DNA of 64,000 bases, from positions 2,108,001 through 2,172,000 of the forward strand of contig NZ_CP018082.1 of assembly GCF_001886715.1 (NCBI RefSeq), in the 5' to 3' direction. Of this stretch, positions 20,096 through 30,241 are shown piece by piece. Position numbers and translations under genes: made by a program. The stretch is from Nocardia mangyaensis. GTDB lineage: Bacteria > Actinomycetota > Actinomycetes > Mycobacteriales > Mycobacteriaceae. The notes under the pieces were generated by a model. It was not told the DNA's origin, did not search any database, and saw nothing but the letters and a program-made list of their open reading frames with translations. Within the stretch, counting starts at the first letter, position 1; the number at the start of each line of letters is the position of its first letter.

Positions 20096-21349
20096 TCAGG
20101 GGTGGTCGAGGCGGGCTCGGTTGGCGGCTTCGGCGCCCGCGTTCCAGCCTTCGGTGCTGCGGATGGTGATGCCTCGGGTGTGGGTGGTGGGGAAGTAGGT
20201 GGTGCAGGCTTTGTCCACTCGTTGCTGGTGGGAGGCAAGGACGGGGAGGAGTTGGGTGGGGTCGGATTCGGCGATGGCGGCCTCGGTGGTGGCGGTGAGG
20301 CGGTCGCCGATGCGGGTGGCGTAGGCGGTGAGGAAGGCTTTGCGGTAGGCGCGGGAGCGGGCTTCGGCGGTGGTGGGGGCGGTGTCGATCATGGCTCGGG
20401 TGGCTTGGACGAGTAGGGACGTGGTCAGGAGTTCGACGGCGTCGAGGTCGGTGTCGTCGCCGACGATCGTGACGAAACCCCAGTCGGCGACGAAGATCGC
20501 GCGGCTGCGGTTGGCCCGGGTGATCAGATCGACGAGCAGGGCTTTGGCGTCGGTGTAGGGGGTGTCGAGCCAGATACGGCGGGCGATAGGGAGATCGACC
20601 GGGGCGGTGGGGTATTCGAGGAGGACGCGCTGGATCGCGTACTTGGTCATCAGTTCCTGGGCCTTGGCCGAGAGGGTTTCGGCCTCCTCCGGGAAGGCGG
20701 TGGATTCGGCCTTCGCGAGCAGGCCGCGGATTCGACCGAGGGTCTTCTCGTCCACGCCGTGCTGGGGTGTGTGGGGGCGGGCGGTGCCGGGGAGCGGGCG
20801 GATCCGTTCGAGTTTCGGCAGCCCGACCAGGAGGGCGAGGGCCTCTATCACGGCGCTCAGCGCCTCGTGGCCGGTGAGCAGTGCGCGGTCGGCCCACTGG
20901 TTGAGATGCGGGCGATCGGCGGTCCACCAGACGGTGGCGTCGAGGTCGTCGAGTTGCCGCTGCCAGGTCTCGTCGACCGATTCGGCGGCGAACGGGGCGC
21001 GATGCTCGGCCATCAGATCGGTCAGGTAGCCGACGGCGAACTCGTCGACGCGGCGCCGGGCCGCCTGGTGCACGTCGGCCGGTAGCCAGCCGAACTCGAA
21101 GGCGTGGGCGATCAGGCGCTCGCTCGCCCGGTGCGTACCGGTGGCCAGTTCTTCGGTGACCGGACCTTGCCCGGTGATCCGGTCGAGGAAGCGCCTGACC
21201 CCGGCAATGTCGCCCTGCGCCCAGGCCAGCGCGGCCGTCGCGATCGCCTCGGCGATGCGCGCCGGGTCGCCGGAGAGCGCGTCGGCATCCAGCGTCAGCC
21301 CCGGCACGGCCTTGCGGCCCGTACGGCGGCGGCGATTCTGTGTGCCCAC
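20096..21349 (-). CDS. DUF2786 domain protein of unknown function
   Basis: 417 residues. The DUF2786 core is clear at about 205-250 (DEKTLGRIRGLLAKAEST, FPEEAETLSAKAQELMTKYA), followed by an approximately 170-residue region resembling the rest of that family. The N-terminal 200 residues are mostly helical and unrecognised (one Trp-rich patch, VWWTADRPHLNQWADRALLT). DUF2786 proteins occur in bacteria and phages; no function is established to my knowledge. GTG start with gaggaac upstream. It is transcribed against the his genes and interrupts them between hisH and priA. Confidence 0.85.
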   Translation of the reverse strand: MGTQNRRRRTGRKAVPGLTLDADALSGDPARIAEAIATAALAWAQGDIAGVRRFLDRITGQGPVTEELATGTHRASERLIAHAFEFGWLPADVHQAARRRVDEFAVGYLTDLMAEHRAPFAAESVDETWQRQLDDLDATVWWTADRPHLNQWADRALLTGHEALSAVIEALALLVGLPKLERIRPLPGTARPHTPQHGVDEKTLGRIRGLLAKAESTAFPEEAETLSAKAQELMTKYAIQRVLLEYPTAPVDLPIARRIWLDTPYTDAKALLVDLITRANRSRAIFVADWGFVTIVGDDTDLDAVELLTTSLLVQATRAMIDTAPTTAEARSRAYRKAFLTAYATRIGDRLTATTEAAIAESDPTQLLPVLASHQQRVDKACTTYFPTTHTRGITIRSTEGWNAGAEAANRARLDHP

Positions 21350-21711
21350 GGTCGGGTTCCTCTCGATCGACTCACCGGGCCGGCAGTCAGGCCGGGCGCC
21401 CCGAACATTGTCCCGGCGCAGCGCAGCGTGAGCCCACCGGGGCTTCTGCTCTACGGAATCCGTGGCGAACGGGCGCGGGCGTTGCCCGACGGGCCCACTG
21501 TGAATCAGGTGAGCTATCGGGCGATGCCGACCGCGGACCTGGCGGACCGGTTCGAGCAGAAGGCGGGCCGCCTGGCCAAGCCGGCCCCGGCGTCCCCGAA
21601 CTCCGCCGCCACCGTCTCCAACGGTCCGAGGTGCCCTTTCGCGCCGAGCGAGGCGAGTGACACGAGCCTCAGCGGTGTCGACCGGTGGCGTACTGCGGTG
21701 GGCGGACCTAC
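21350..21711. other. intergenic stretch before priA, no supported gene
   Basis: About 360 bases. A plus-strand frame from GTG 21431 stays open to 21727 (about 98 codons), but its third-position bias is mixed, it has no ribosome-binding site and it resembles no family I know. It could be gene debris. The right end carries the priA promoter. Confidence 0.5.
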
Positions 21712-21717
21712 TAGTCT
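21712..21717 (+). promoter_or_regulatory. -10 box (TAGTCT) of priA
   Basis: TANNNT hexamer ending 6 bases before the GTG of priA; the leaderless spacing implies that priA-impA-hisF has its own promoter and no longer depends on hisD. Confidence 0.6.
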
Positions 21718-21723
21718 GAGCGG

Positions 21724-22455
21724 GTGAGTCTTGTGCTGTTGCCCGCCGTCGATGTCGCCAATGGTGAGGCCGTGCGCCTCGTGCAGGGGGAGGCCGGTAG
21801 CGAAACGAGCTATGGGTCGCCTCGGGATGCGGCGTTGGCGTGGCAGCAGGCGGGGGCCGAGTGGGTGCATCTGGTGGATCTGGACGCGGCGTTCGGCAAG
21901 GGGAGCAATCGGGAGCTGATCGCGCAGGTCGTCGGTGAACTCGATGTGAAGGTCGAGCTGTCCGGTGGCATCCGCGACGACGACTCGCTGAAGGCGGCGC
22001 TGGCCACCGGGTGCGCTCGGGTCAACATCGGGACCGCGGCCATCGAGAACCCGCAGTGGTGTGCGCGGGTGCTCGGCGAGTACGGCGACCGGATCGCAGT
22101 CGGGCTAGACGTCAAGCAGATCGACGGGGACTGGCGGCTGCGCGGTCGCGGCTGGGTGACCGACGGCGGCGACCTGTGGGAGGCGCTCGAACGCCTCGAA
22201 CGCGACGGTTGCGCCCGCTATGTCGTCACCGACGTCTCCAAGGACGGCACGCTGACCGGCCCCAACCTGGAGTTGCTGAGCGAGGTCGCCAACGCCGCCG
22301 AGGCCCCGGTGATCGCCTCCGGCGGTATCTCGGTGCTCGACGACCTCGTCGCCATCGCGGGCTTGGCCGAGGAAGGGGTCGAGGGCGCGATCATCGGCAA
22401 GGCGCTCTACGCGGGCCGGTTCACCCTGCCCGAAGCCCTGGCCGCGGTGCGCTGA
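21724..22455 (+). CDS. priA: PriA: bifunctional HisA/TrpF isomerase
   Basis: (beta-alpha)8 barrel of 243 residues. In actinobacteria this enzyme isomerises both ProFAR (His pathway) and PRA (Trp pathway). Signatures: [76 protein letters not shown] and [11 protein letters not shown]. The trp cluster in this window has no trpF, which supports the dual role, though a trpF elsewhere cannot be excluded. GTG start with a leaderless promoter; impA follows after 7 bases. Confidence 0.93.
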   Translation: MSLVLLPAVDVANGEAVRLVQGEAGSETSYGSPRDAALAWQQAGAEWVHLVDLDAAFGKGSNRELIAQVVGELDVKVELSGGIRDDDSLKAALATGCARVNIGTAAIENPQWCARVLGEYGDRIAVGLDVKQIDGDWRLRGRGWVTDGGDLWEALERLERDGCARYVVTDVSKDGTLTGPNLELLSEVANAAEAPVIASGGISVLDDLVAIAGLAEEGVEGAIIGKALYAGRFTLPEALAAVR

Positions 22456-22462
22456 CCCACCG

Positions 22463-23293
22463 ATGACCACCGCACCGAACACCGCCGAACTGACCGACCT
22501 GCTGACCGTCGCCACCCAGGTACTGGACGGCGTCGTCGCGCGGTTCGTCGAAGGTGTCGGCGCGCCGAGCGCGGTGACCAAGGGCCGCAACGACTTCGCC
22601 ACCGAACTCGACCTCGAACTCGAACGCACCATCTCCACCGAGCTGGGCCGGCGCACCGGGATCGCAGTGCACGGTGAGGAATTCGGTGGCCCCGCGCTCA
22701 CCTCCGGCACGGCCTGGGTGCTCGATCCGATCGACGGCACCTTCAACTACTCCTCCGGCCACCCCATGTCGGGCATCCTGCTCGCGCTCGTGCACGAGGG
22801 CGAACCGGTGATCGGGCTGACCTGGCTGCCCGCGCTCGGGCGCCGCTACGCCGCGGTCGCGGGCGGTCCGCTCCACCTCGACGGTGTCGCCGTGCCGCCG
22901 CTGGAACCGGGCAAACTCGCCGAGGCGATGATCGGTTTCGGCGCCTTCAACCTCGATTCGGCGGGCCGCATTCCCGGCCAGTTCCGCTTCGACCTGCTCG
23001 GTGCGCTCAGCCGTCTGTCCTCGCGGGTGCGCATGCACGGCGCCACCGGTATCGACCTGGCGTACACCGCTTCCGGGGTACTCGGCGGCGCGGTCGTGTT
23101 CGGCCACCATCCCTGGGACAACGCGGCGGGGGTCGCGCTGGTGCGCGCCGCCGGAGGTGTGGTCACCGATCTGGCGGGCGCGCCGTGGACGATCACCTCC
23201 GGCTCGGTGCTGGCCGCCGCGCCCGGTGTGCACGCCGAACTCCTGGACATGATTTGCACGGTCAGCGACGAGGAACGAGGCACAACACCATGA
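22463..23293 (+). CDS. impA: inositol-monophosphatase family protein ImpA
   Basis: Li-sensitive phosphatase superfamily, Mg-dependent. 276 residues. Metal sites: [17 protein letters not shown], the signature [12 protein letters not shown], and the C-terminal [18 protein letters not shown] (WDxAAG). In M. tuberculosis the homologue sits at the same place between hisA and hisF; a histidinol-phosphate phosphatase role is plausible because actinobacterial HisB lacks the phosphatase domain, but inositol-phosphate hydrolysis is equally possible. Its stop overlaps the hisF start (ATGA). Confidence 0.9.
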   Translation: MTTAPNTAELTDLLTVATQVLDGVVARFVEGVGAPSAVTKGRNDFATELDLELERTISTELGRRTGIAVHGEEFGGPALTSGTAWVLDPIDGTFNYSSGHPMSGILLALVHEGEPVIGLTWLPALGRRYAAVAGGPLHLDGVAVPPLEPGKLAEAMIGFGAFNLDSAGRIPGQFRFDLLGALSRLSSRVRMHGATGIDLAYTASGVLGGAVVFGHHPWDNAAGVALVRAAGGVVTDLAGAPWTITSGSVLAAAPGVHAELLDMICTVSDEERGTTP

Positions 23294-24099
23294 CACCGCG
23301 CACCGACGAACGGGCGAGTACGACGAGCACCCTGGCGGTCCGCGTGATCCCGTGCCTCGATGTGGACGCGGGGCGGGTGGTCAAGGGCGTCAACTTCCAG
23401 AACCTGCGCGACGCCGGTGATCCGGTGGAACTGGCCGCCACCTACGACGCCCAGGGCGCCGACGAGCTGACCTTCCTCGACGTCACGGCCTCCACCGGCG
23501 ACCGCGGCACCATGCTCGACGTGGTGACCCGCACCGCCGAACAGATCTTCATCCCGCTCACCGTCGGCGGCGGCGTGCGCACGGTCGACGACGTCGACCG
23601 GCTGCTGCGCGCCGGTGCGGACAAGGTGTCGGTGAACACCGCCGCCATCGCCCGCCCCGAGGTGCTCTCGGAGATGTCGCAGCGCTTCGGCTCGCAGTGC
23701 ATCGTCCTCTCGGTGGACGCGCGGACCGTGCCCGACGGCCGGCCCGACACCCCGTCCGGCTGGGAGGTCACCACCCACGGCGGCAAGCGCGGCACCGGCA
23801 TCGACGCGGTCGAATGGGCCATCCGCGGTGCCGAGCTCGGCGTCGGCGAGATCCTGCTGAACTCGATGGACGCCGACGGCACCAAGGCGGGCTTCGACCT
23901 GCCGATGATCGCGGCCGTGCGGGCCGCGGTGCACGTCCCGGTGATCGCCAGCGGCGGCGCGGGCGCGGTCGGACACTTCCCGCCCGCCGTGCACGCGGGT
24001 GCCGACGCGGTGCTGGCCGCGAGCGTGTTCCACTTCGGTGATCTGACCATCGGCCAGGTCAAGGACGCGATGCGCGCGGACGGCATCACCGTCCGCTGA
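23290..24099 (+). CDS. hisF: imidazole glycerol phosphate synthase cyclase subunit HisF
   Basis: (beta-alpha)8 barrel that uses HisH-derived ammonia to form IGP and AICAR. 269 residues from the ATG at 23290, overlapping the impA stop; longer starts fall inside impA. Signatures: [97 protein letters not shown] and [12 protein letters not shown]. In relatives hisI follows at once; here the liv cassette lies between. Confidence 0.97.
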   Translation: MTPRTDERASTTSTLAVRVIPCLDVDAGRVVKGVNFQNLRDAGDPVELAATYDAQGADELTFLDVTASTGDRGTMLDVVTRTAEQIFIPLTVGGGVRTVDDVDRLLRAGADKVSVNTAAIARPEVLSEMSQRFGSQCIVLSVDARTVPDGRPDTPSGWEVTTHGGKRGTGIDAVEWAIRGAELGVGEILLNSMDADGTKAGFDLPMIAAVRAAVHVPVIASGGAGAVGHFPPAVHAGADAVLAASVFHFGDLTIGQVKDAMRADGITVR

Positions 24100-24167
24100 C
24101 CGGCTCGAGCTCCGCTCGGCAGGCCCGCCCGGCCGCAGCCACCGGACGGACCGGTCGGGGACCCGGG

Positions 24168-25430
24168 CTACTTGCCGGAGGTATCGATGAGGCCGTCGGC
24201 GAGCGACCAGTGCTCGCCGACGAAGGTCTGGATGCCGACGGCTTCGATCGGATAGCCGTCGCCTTCACCGGTCTTCATCGAGATGCCGGGCAGCATCAGG
24301 CCCGCGGCGATGCCGTCGAGTGAGCGCATCGCCTCGCGCAGGCCCTCCCTGGTCGGGCACTTCGCCGAGGACATGGTCTTGTGCAGGCTCTCGGCCATCG
24401 CCCAGCCGGCCATGGTGTGCTGGTTCTCCACATCGACACCCGGCGCGTACCGGTCCACCTTGGACTTGTAGGTCCGCATGCCCTCGTCATCGGCCCAGCG
24501 CGGATCGGCGGCGTCTTTGAGGAAGGCCGCGCTCACCGTGCCCTGCACGTTCGGCAGGCCCACCGGACGCAGCGTGGCCATGGTGTTGGACACCTGGGTG
24601 AGCACGTGCAGCGGATTCCAGTCGGTGTTGCGGGCGTCGGCGGCGAGTGCCTGGGAAGCGAACTTGGGGGTCGCGAAGTTCAGCAGCACATCGGCTTTCG
24701 AGTTCGCCAGATTGCGGACCTGGGCGTCGACGGTGGGATCGGTGATCTCGAAGCTCTGCTCGGCGACGACCGTGACGCCGCTGCCTGCGATGCCCTCGCG
24801 GAACGCCGTCAGCAGGTCCTTGCCGAAGTCGTCGTTCTGGTAGAGCACCGCCACGGTCGCGTTCGGTCGCTCGGTCCTGACGTGCTGGGCGTAGGCCAGG
24901 CCCTCGGTGCGGTAGCTGGGCTGCCAGCCGATGGTCCACGGATGCTCGGTGTCGGCGCCGATCTCGGTGGCGCCGGTCGCGACGAAGATCTGCGGCACCT
25001 CGCGCTGGTCGAGATAGTCGCGCACCGCCGAGGACGTCGCCGTGCCGAGGGTCTGGAAGACCGCGAACACCTGATCCTGCTCGACCAGCCGCCGGGTCTC
25101 CTCGACCGTCTTGGGCGGCTGGTAGCCGTCGTCGCGCACCAGGTATTCGACCGTGCGCCCGTCGATCCCGCCCTGCTCGGCGTTGATGTAGTCGAAGTAG
25201 GCCTGGATGCCCTTGGGAACCGCACCGTAGGCCGAGGCCGGACCCGAGAGCGGATACACCCCCCCGAGCTTGATGGTGGAGTCGGTGATGCCGGTGGTCT
25301 GCTGCCCCCGGCACTCACCCTCGGCGACGGTGCCGGTCTCGGCGCCGCGACCGCCGCACGCGGTGAGCGTGCTGAGTGCGGTGAGCAGCGCGGCCGCGAC
25401 CCCGAGGGAGCGGATCGTCCTAGTGCGCAT
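24168..25430 (-). CDS. livK: branched-chain amino acid ABC transporter, substrate-binding lipoprotein
   Basis: 420 residues. Lipoprotein signal with lipobox LTAC (Cys25), then a periplasmic-binding fold type I protein: IKLGGVYPLSGPASAYGA, GGIDGRTVEYLVRDDGYQPP, FQTLGTATSSAVRDYLD, AVLYQNDDFGKDLLTAFREG. It should be anchored outside the membrane and pass ligand to LivHM; Leu/Ile/Val or a related compound is inferred from the family. Last gene of the minus-strand operon; its ATG overlaps the livM stop by 11 bases. It meets hisF tail to tail. Confidence 0.92.
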   Translation of the reverse strand: MRTRTIRSLGVAAALLTALSTLTACGGRGAETGTVAEGECRGQQTTGITDSTIKLGGVYPLSGPASAYGAVPKGIQAYFDYINAEQGGIDGRTVEYLVRDDGYQPPKTVEETRRLVEQDQVFAVFQTLGTATSSAVRDYLDQREVPQIFVATGATEIGADTEHPWTIGWQPSYRTEGLAYAQHVRTERPNATVAVLYQNDDFGKDLLTAFREGIAGSGVTVVAEQSFEITDPTVDAQVRNLANSKADVLLNFATPKFASQALAADARNTDWNPLHVLTQVSNTMATLRPVGLPNVQGTVSAAFLKDAADPRWADDEGMRTYKSKVDRYAPGVDVENQHTMAGWAMAESLHKTMSSAKCPTREGLREAMRSLDGIAAGLMLPGISMKTGEGDGYPIEAVGIQTFVGEHWSLADGLIDTSGK

Positions 25431-26466
25431 GAGTTTTCCCTTTCCGGAAACGTTGTCCGAGCCAGTGCGCCGACTGCGTGGCCAGTCCGGCCAGCCCGCG
25501 AGGCGCGAGGTACATGACCGCGATGATCAGCAGCCCGAAGATGACGCCGGGGGCGGCCTGGTTGAGGTCCTGGGCGAGGCTGGGAACGAACATGACGAAC
25601 AGCCCGCCCAGCAGCGGTCCCCACAGGGTGCCGAGGCCGCCGACGACGAGCCCGGCGAGCAGGGTGATCGACAGCGTCACCGCGAAGGAGTCCGGCGAGA
25701 CGAACGCGATCACCCACGTGTAGACACAGCCCGCGACCCCGGCCAGCAGTGCGCTCCAGGCGAAGGCGAGAGTCTTGTAGTGGGCCAGGTTCACGCCGAG
25801 CACCTCGGCGGCGATCTCGTTGTCGCGCACCGCGTGCAGCGCGCGGCCGACCCGGGAGCGCAGCATCCCGGCGACCAGCACGAAGCTCGCCACGGTGGTG
25901 GCCAGCGCCAGGAAATACAGCCACTGGTCCTCGGCCAGCCCGGTCCATACCGGGGGCGCGGGTTTGGTGACGGTGAGGCCCATCGATCCGCCGGTGAGCC
26001 CGTCGAACCGTTTGAGCAGCGGGACCAGGAAGATGGCGATGGCCAGGGTGACCAGGGCCAGGTAGAGGCCCCGCAACCGCAGCGCCGGAATGCCGAGGGC
26101 GAAACCGAGGACGAACGTGACCGCCGCGGCGAGCGGAATCGTCGCGAGATACGGGGTGTCCCAGTGCTGTATCGCGATCGCGGTGGTGTAGGCGCCGAGG
26201 GCGAAGAAGGCGCCGTGCCCCAGCGAGATCTGGCCGGTGTGACCAACCAGCAGGTTCAGCCCGAGCAGGGCGACCGCGTAGATCATGGCCATCGCGAGCT
26301 GGAAGGTGTGAAAAGGCACCAGCTGGAACGGGGCGCCGACCGCGAGGACCAGCAGTACGGTGATCGCCACGGGCGGAACCGGGTTCGCGCGCAGGCGCGA
26401 CAGCGGTGAACCCGGCTCGGGGGCAACCGGAGTCGTCGCGGCTTCGGTTGTCGTCGACTCACTCAT
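25420..26466 (-). CDS. livM: branched-chain amino acid ABC transporter permease LivM
   Basis: 348 residues from the ATG at 26466; the frame continues upstream only as a shadow of livH. About eight to ten hydrophobic segments with the LivM signatures LNLLVGHTGQISLGHGAFFA and AVRDNEIAAEVLGVNLAHYK, and GLVVGGLGTLWGPLLGG near the end. It pairs with LivH as the membrane channel. Overlaps livH (ATGA) and livK. Confidence 0.93.
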   Translation of the reverse strand: MSESTTTEAATTPVAPEPGSPLSRLRANPVPPVAITVLLVLAVGAPFQLVPFHTFQLAMAMIYAVALLGLNLLVGHTGQISLGHGAFFALGAYTTAIAIQHWDTPYLATIPLAAAVTFVLGFALGIPALRLRGLYLALVTLAIAIFLVPLLKRFDGLTGGSMGLTVTKPAPPVWTGLAEDQWLYFLALATTVASFVLVAGMLRSRVGRALHAVRDNEIAAEVLGVNLAHYKTLAFAWSALLAGVAGCVYTWVIAFVSPDSFAVTLSITLLAGLVVGGLGTLWGPLLGGLFVMFVPSLAQDLNQAAPGVIFGLLIIAVMYLAPRGLAGLATQSAHWLGQRFRKGKTHAH

Positions 26467-27341
26467 ACCCGCTCCACCGCCGCGTGCCCGAACAGACCTT
26501 GCGGACGCACCAGCAGCACGCCCAGGATGATCACCAGCGGCACACCGATCTTGAGTTCGGTGCCGATCGCGTCGACGTAGGCGCCGGTGAGGGTTTCGGC
26601 GACCCCGACGATCACCCCGCCCGCCACCGCGCCGCCCGGGGAGTCGAAGCCGCCCAGAGTCGCCGCCGCGAAGGCGTAGATGAGAACGCCGCCCATCATG
26701 TTGGGTTCGAGGAACAGCAGCGGCGCCGACAGCACTCCCGAGACCGCGCCGACCAGGGCGGCCAGCCCCCAACCGAGGGCGAGGACGGTACCGACCCGGA
26801 TGCCGACCAGCCGTGCCGAGGCCGGGTTGCAGGCCACCGCCCGCATCGCCAGCCCGATTCCGGTGAAACGGAACAGCACGTATAGCAGTGCCATCACCAC
26901 CGCGACCACGGCGAGGATGCTGAGGCTGCCGTATCCGACGCTTACCCCGCCCACCCGAATCGCACCTTCGGGGAAGGGATTCGGGAACGGCTTGACCTGG
27001 TAGGACCAGATCCAGCCCGCGACGGCGTGCACGGTGAAGAACAACCCGACGGTGACGATCACCAGGGTGATCTCCGGCGCGCCCTCGACCGGGCGGATGA
27101 TCACCCGTTCGATGAGCATTCCCGCGGCGAAGGAGAGGGCGAGCGTCAGTGGCAGCGCCGCCCAGAACGACATCACCTGACTGAGCTGCCAGGCCAGGAA
27201 GGCCGAGAACATGGCCAGCTCGCCCTGGGCGAAGTTGACGATGCCGGTGAACCGGTAGATCAGCACCAGGGCCAGGGCGAGACCGGCGTAGATGGCGCCC
27301 GCCGAGAGTCCCTCGACGAGTTGCTGCGCGAACTCGGTCAC
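26463..27341 (-). CDS. livH: branched-chain amino acid ABC transporter permease LivH
   Basis: 292 residues from the GTG at 27341, coupled to livF by a GTGA overlap. LivH signatures: GAIYAGLALALVLIYRFTGI, VNFAQGELAMFSAFLAW, the EAA-like loop GLAMRAVACNPASARLVGIR, and ATLGGFDSPGGAVAGGVIVG. About eight membrane segments. Works with LivM, LivG, LivF and the LivK lipoprotein. Confidence 0.93.
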   Translation of the reverse strand: MTEFAQQLVEGLSAGAIYAGLALALVLIYRFTGIVNFAQGELAMFSAFLAWQLSQVMSFWAALPLTLALSFAAGMLIERVIIRPVEGAPEITLVIVTVGLFFTVHAVAGWIWSYQVKPFPNPFPEGAIRVGGVSVGYGSLSILAVVAVVMALLYVLFRFTGIGLAMRAVACNPASARLVGIRVGTVLALGWGLAALVGAVSGVLSAPLLFLEPNMMGGVLIYAFAAATLGGFDSPGGAVAGGVIVGVAETLTGAYVDAIGTELKIGVPLVIILGVLLVRPQGLFGHAAVERV

Positions 27342-28063
27342 GGCCGCACCCGGATTCCCAGATAGGAGCGGGTGACCTGTTCGTCGGCCTTGATCTGATC
27401 CGCCGTGCCGGACAACACGATCCGGCCGGACTCCAGCACATGGGCCTGCTGGGCGATACCCAGCGCCAGGTGGGCATTCTGCTCGACGACGATCACCGTG
27501 GTGCGTTCCTCCTGGTTGATGGTGTGCACGATCCCGAACAGCTCCTGGGTGACCAGCGGCGACAACCCGAGCGAGGGCTCGTCGAGCAGCAGCACGCGGG
27601 GCCGCAGCATCAAGGCCCGGCCGACGGCGAGCATCTGCTGCTGGCCGCCGGACAAACCGCCCGCCGCCTCGCGCCGCTTCTCGCGCAGGATCGGGAAGTA
27701 GTCGTAGACACGGCGCAGATCGGTCTCGGTGCCGGTCCGGTCGCGGCGCGACGACGCGCCGAGGCGCAGGTTCTCCTCGACGGTGAGCGGAGCGAAGGTG
27801 CCGCGGCCCTCGGGGACGTGGGCGACGCCGAGCCGGGCCATCGTCTCGGGGGCGCGGCCGGTCACCTCGGTGCCCGCCAGCCGCAGCGTGCCGCGCACCT
27901 TGACCATCCCGCACAGGGCGCGCAGCAGTGTCGTCTTGCCCGCGCCGTTCGGACCGAGGATCGCGCACACCGCGCCCTGCTCGACCGAGAAACTCACCCC
28001 GTGCAGCACTTTCGCCGCGCCGTACCCCGCGTGCAGATCGGTGATGGTCAGGAATCCGTTCAT
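27338..28063 (-). CDS. livF: branched-chain amino acid ABC transporter ATPase LivF
   Basis: 241 residues. Walker A GPNGAGKTT, Q-loop region VPEGRGTFAPLTVEENL, ABC signature LSGGQQQM, Walker B VLLLDEPSLGL and the switch-His region VVEQNAHLAL (LivF proteins carry Asn here in place of the switch His). Overlaps both livG and livH. One of the two ATP-driven subunits. Confidence 0.94.
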   Translation of the reverse strand: MNGFLTITDLHAGYGAAKVLHGVSFSVEQGAVCAILGPNGAGKTTLLRALCGMVKVRGTLRLAGTEVTGRAPETMARLGVAHVPEGRGTFAPLTVEENLRLGASSRRDRTGTETDLRRVYDYFPILREKRREAAGGLSGGQQQMLAVGRALMLRPRVLLLDEPSLGLSPLVTQELFGIVHTINQEERTTVIVVEQNAHLALGIAQQAHVLESGRIVLSGTADQIKADEQVTRSYLGIRVRP

Positions 28064-28818
28064 GCCGCGACTCCCAGATACGCCCGGATGACCGCCGGAT
28101 CCTGTTGCACCGCTTCGGGTGTCCCCTCGGCGATGACCTGGCCGAACTCCAGACAGACCACCCGGTCGCAGGTGCCCATGACGAAACCCATGTGGTGTTC
28201 GACCACGACCACGGTCAGCTCCAGTTCCGCCTGGAGGGCCCGCAGGCGCTGCGCGAACTCGTCGACCTCGCCGTGACTGAGGCCGTTGACCGGTTCGTCG
28301 AGCAACAGCAGCCGCGGCCGGACCGCGAGCGCTCTGGCCAGTTCGATCCGCTTGAGGGTGCCGAACGGCAGACCGGCCGCCGGATGGTCGGCGACCGCGG
28401 TCAGGTCGAGCCGGGCGAGCAGTTCGTCGGCCTCGGCGCGCAGCGACTGTTCCTCGCGGCGGACCTTCGGCAGGCGCAGGCCCGCCGCCACGAAACCGGC
28501 GCGTGCCCGGTGATGCGCGCCGACGAGGACGTTGTCGCGCACCGACATTCGGGGGAACAGGCCGAGGTTCTGGAAGGTCCGGGCGATACCGAGCGCGGCC
28601 AGCGCGTCCGGGCGCACGGTCGCCAGGTCCACCTCGCGATAGCGCAGGGTGCCCGAGCTCGGCCGGGTGCGCCGGGTCATGCAGTTGAACAAGGTGGTCT
28701 TGCCCGCGCCGTTCGGCCCGATCAGGCCGACCATCTCGCCGGCGCCGACCCTGAACCCCACCTCCCGCAGCGCGGTGATCCCGCCGAAGCGCACCGTCAG
28801 GTTGGATATCTCGAGCAT
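28060..28818 (-). CDS. livG: branched-chain amino acid ABC transporter ATPase LivG
   Basis: 252 residues. Walker A GPNGAGKTTLFN, IARTFQNLGLFPRMSVRDNV typical of LivG, a signature region diverged from canonical LSGGQ (AGLPFGTLKRIELARAL), Walker B LLLLDEPVNGLS, and EHHMGFVMGTCDRVVCLEFG. First gene of the minus-strand liv operon. A TAGTCT box six bases before the ATG implies a leaderless start in the divergent region shared with the PucR gene. Confidence 0.94.
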   Translation of the reverse strand: MLEISNLTVRFGGITALREVGFRVGAGEMVGLIGPNGAGKTTLFNCMTRRTRPSSGTLRYREVDLATVRPDALAALGIARTFQNLGLFPRMSVRDNVLVGAHHRARAGFVAAGLRLPKVRREEQSLRAEADELLARLDLTAVADHPAAGLPFGTLKRIELARALAVRPRLLLLDEPVNGLSHGEVDEFAQRLRALQAELELTVVVVEHHMGFVMGTCDRVVCLEFGQVIAEGTPEAVQQDPAVIRAYLGVAA

Positions 28819-28824
28819 GTGCCG

Positions 28825-28943
28825 AGACTAGAATCGCAGGTCAGCGGCCACATCGAACGTTGTGGACCAACTTCTGGGTGTGGCCTCGTCCGCTGTGGAC
28901 AGGGTTCGAGCCGGTTGACACCGCCAAATCGGACATGCACACT
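28825..28943. promoter_or_regulatory. divergent promoter region between livG and the PucR-type regulator
   Basis: Minus strand: TAGTCT at 28830-28825, six bases from the livG ATG. Plus strand: TTGACA at 28915-28920, 17-base spacer and CACACT at 28938-28943, eight bases before the regulator ATG. Both transcripts would be nearly leaderless. No clear operator repeat was identified. Confidence 0.5.
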
Positions 28944-28951
28944 CCACGAAC

Positions 28952-30241
28952 ATGTCGCCTGGATCACATCTACTCGCTCACCCGGTCTCGGAGACAGTGC
29001 AGGCCGAGCGCTCGCGGATCGTCGCCTGCGCCTATGACCGCGCCGAGGGCATCGCCGACGATGTGATGGCCAAGATCCGTGCCCAGCTGCCCGGCTACGG
29101 CACCGCCGATCCCGGCTTCCTCTCCGACGTGCACGACCAGCTCGCCCGGCTCAGCCGCACCGGACTCGGTGCGCTGCTCGAACACAAGCGGGTCACCCCC
29201 GCCGATGTCACCTACGCCAGGCAGGCCGCCGCGCGGCGGGCGCGCTCGGGTCTGCCGCTGGTCGATTACATCGCGGCATTCCGCCTCGGCCAGCGCGCGA
29301 TCTGGAAATCGCTGCTCGCCCACGCGGGAGACACCGAGGCGGGGCGCGAGGCGGTGCTGTCGCTGGCCGGTCCGCTCGCGCGCTACACCGATCTGATCAG
29401 CACCCAGGCCACCGACGCCTACCTCGAATTCCAGCAGTACATGGCCGCCGAATCCGGTCGCGACAGCCAGGCGCTGATGGACGCGCTGCTCGATGGTGCG
29501 CTACCCGCGGGGGGCCCGCACCTGTCGGTGGCCACCGCGCACGGGATCGGCGCCGAACGCACCGCGCCCTTGGTGGTGGTGACCGCGGTGGTGCTCGACC
29601 GCGGTGCCGAGGCCACCGACCCGGGTGAGGCCGCTCAGCTGGTGTCGGCGGCGCTGGCGCGGGTCGGCGTGAACGGGCTGCGCACGCTGGCGGTGGCGCG
29701 TGGCACGGAGATCGTCGCGATCCCGGCGCTGGCGCGCGACGGCTCGGCCGACGAGCTGTGCGAGCGACTGCGTGTGCTGCGTGCCGACCTGTGCTCGGAC
29801 GGGATCGCGCTGGCGATCGGGGTGAGCGCCGCGGTCACCGAGATCGCTCAACTCCCGCGGGCCCATCAGCAGGCCAGAGCCGCGCTCGCGCTGCTGCCCG
29901 AGGGCGGCGGGGTGCTCGCGCTGCCGCAGATGACCCCGTTCCGCTATCTGTTGCTGCGCGCCGACGACACCACCCGCCAGCTCGTCGACCCGCGGATCGG
30001 CACCGCACTCGCCGACGACCGAGCCCGCGGCGGATCGTTGGCCGAGACCATCCGGGCCTTCGCCGCCGCGGACATGAACCTGCGCGAGGCCGCCGACACC
30101 CTGCGCATCCACCTCAGTACGGCCCAGTACCGGCTCGGGCGGATCCAGGAACTCACCGGCCGCAATGTGCGCAGCGTCAACGACCTCGTCGAGCTGCTGG
30201 TGGCGATCGAATTGCAGGCCGGTGTTATAAACGAGGCATGA
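28952..30241 (+). CDS. PucR/CdaR-type helix-turn-helix regulator
   Basis: 429 residues. The C-terminus is a PucR-family HTH ([40 protein letters not shown]); the middle resembles the GGDEF-derived CdaR region and the N-terminal 170 residues a RsbT-co-antagonist-like helical domain ([20 protein letters not shown], then [13 protein letters not shown]). PucR-type proteins often sense small metabolites. It is divergent from the liv operon, so it probably controls that importer; this is inferred from position. Its stop overlaps the hisI start (ATGA), an odd partner for a regulator. Confidence 0.85.
   Translation: MSPGSHLLAHPVSETVQAERSRIVACAYDRAEGIADDVMAKIRAQLPGYGTADPGFLSDVHDQLARLSRTGLGALLEHKRVTPADVTYARQAAARRARSGLPLVDYIAAFRLGQRAIWKSLLAHAGDTEAGREAVLSLAGPLARYTDLISTQATDAYLEFQQYMAAESGRDSQALMDALLDGALPAGGPHLSVATAHGIGAERTAPLVVVTAVVLDRGAEATDPGEAAQLVSAALARVGVNGLRTLAVARGTEIVAIPALARDGSADELCERLRVLRADLCSDGIALAIGVSAAVTEIAQLPRAHQQARAALALLPEGGGVLALPQMTPFRYLLLRADDTTRQLVDPRIGTALADDRARGGSLAETIRAFAAADMNLREAADTLRIHLSTAQYRLGRIQELTGRNVRSVNDLVELLVAIELQAGVINEA

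Noticed and set aside
21431..21727. Plus-strand frame before priA as a gene
   Set aside because: Mixed third-position bias, no start signal and no recognisable family; left as intergenic.
24100..24167. GC-rich repeats between hisF and livK as a terminator
   Set aside because: The possible pairs are scattered and leave large loops; no convincing single hairpin.
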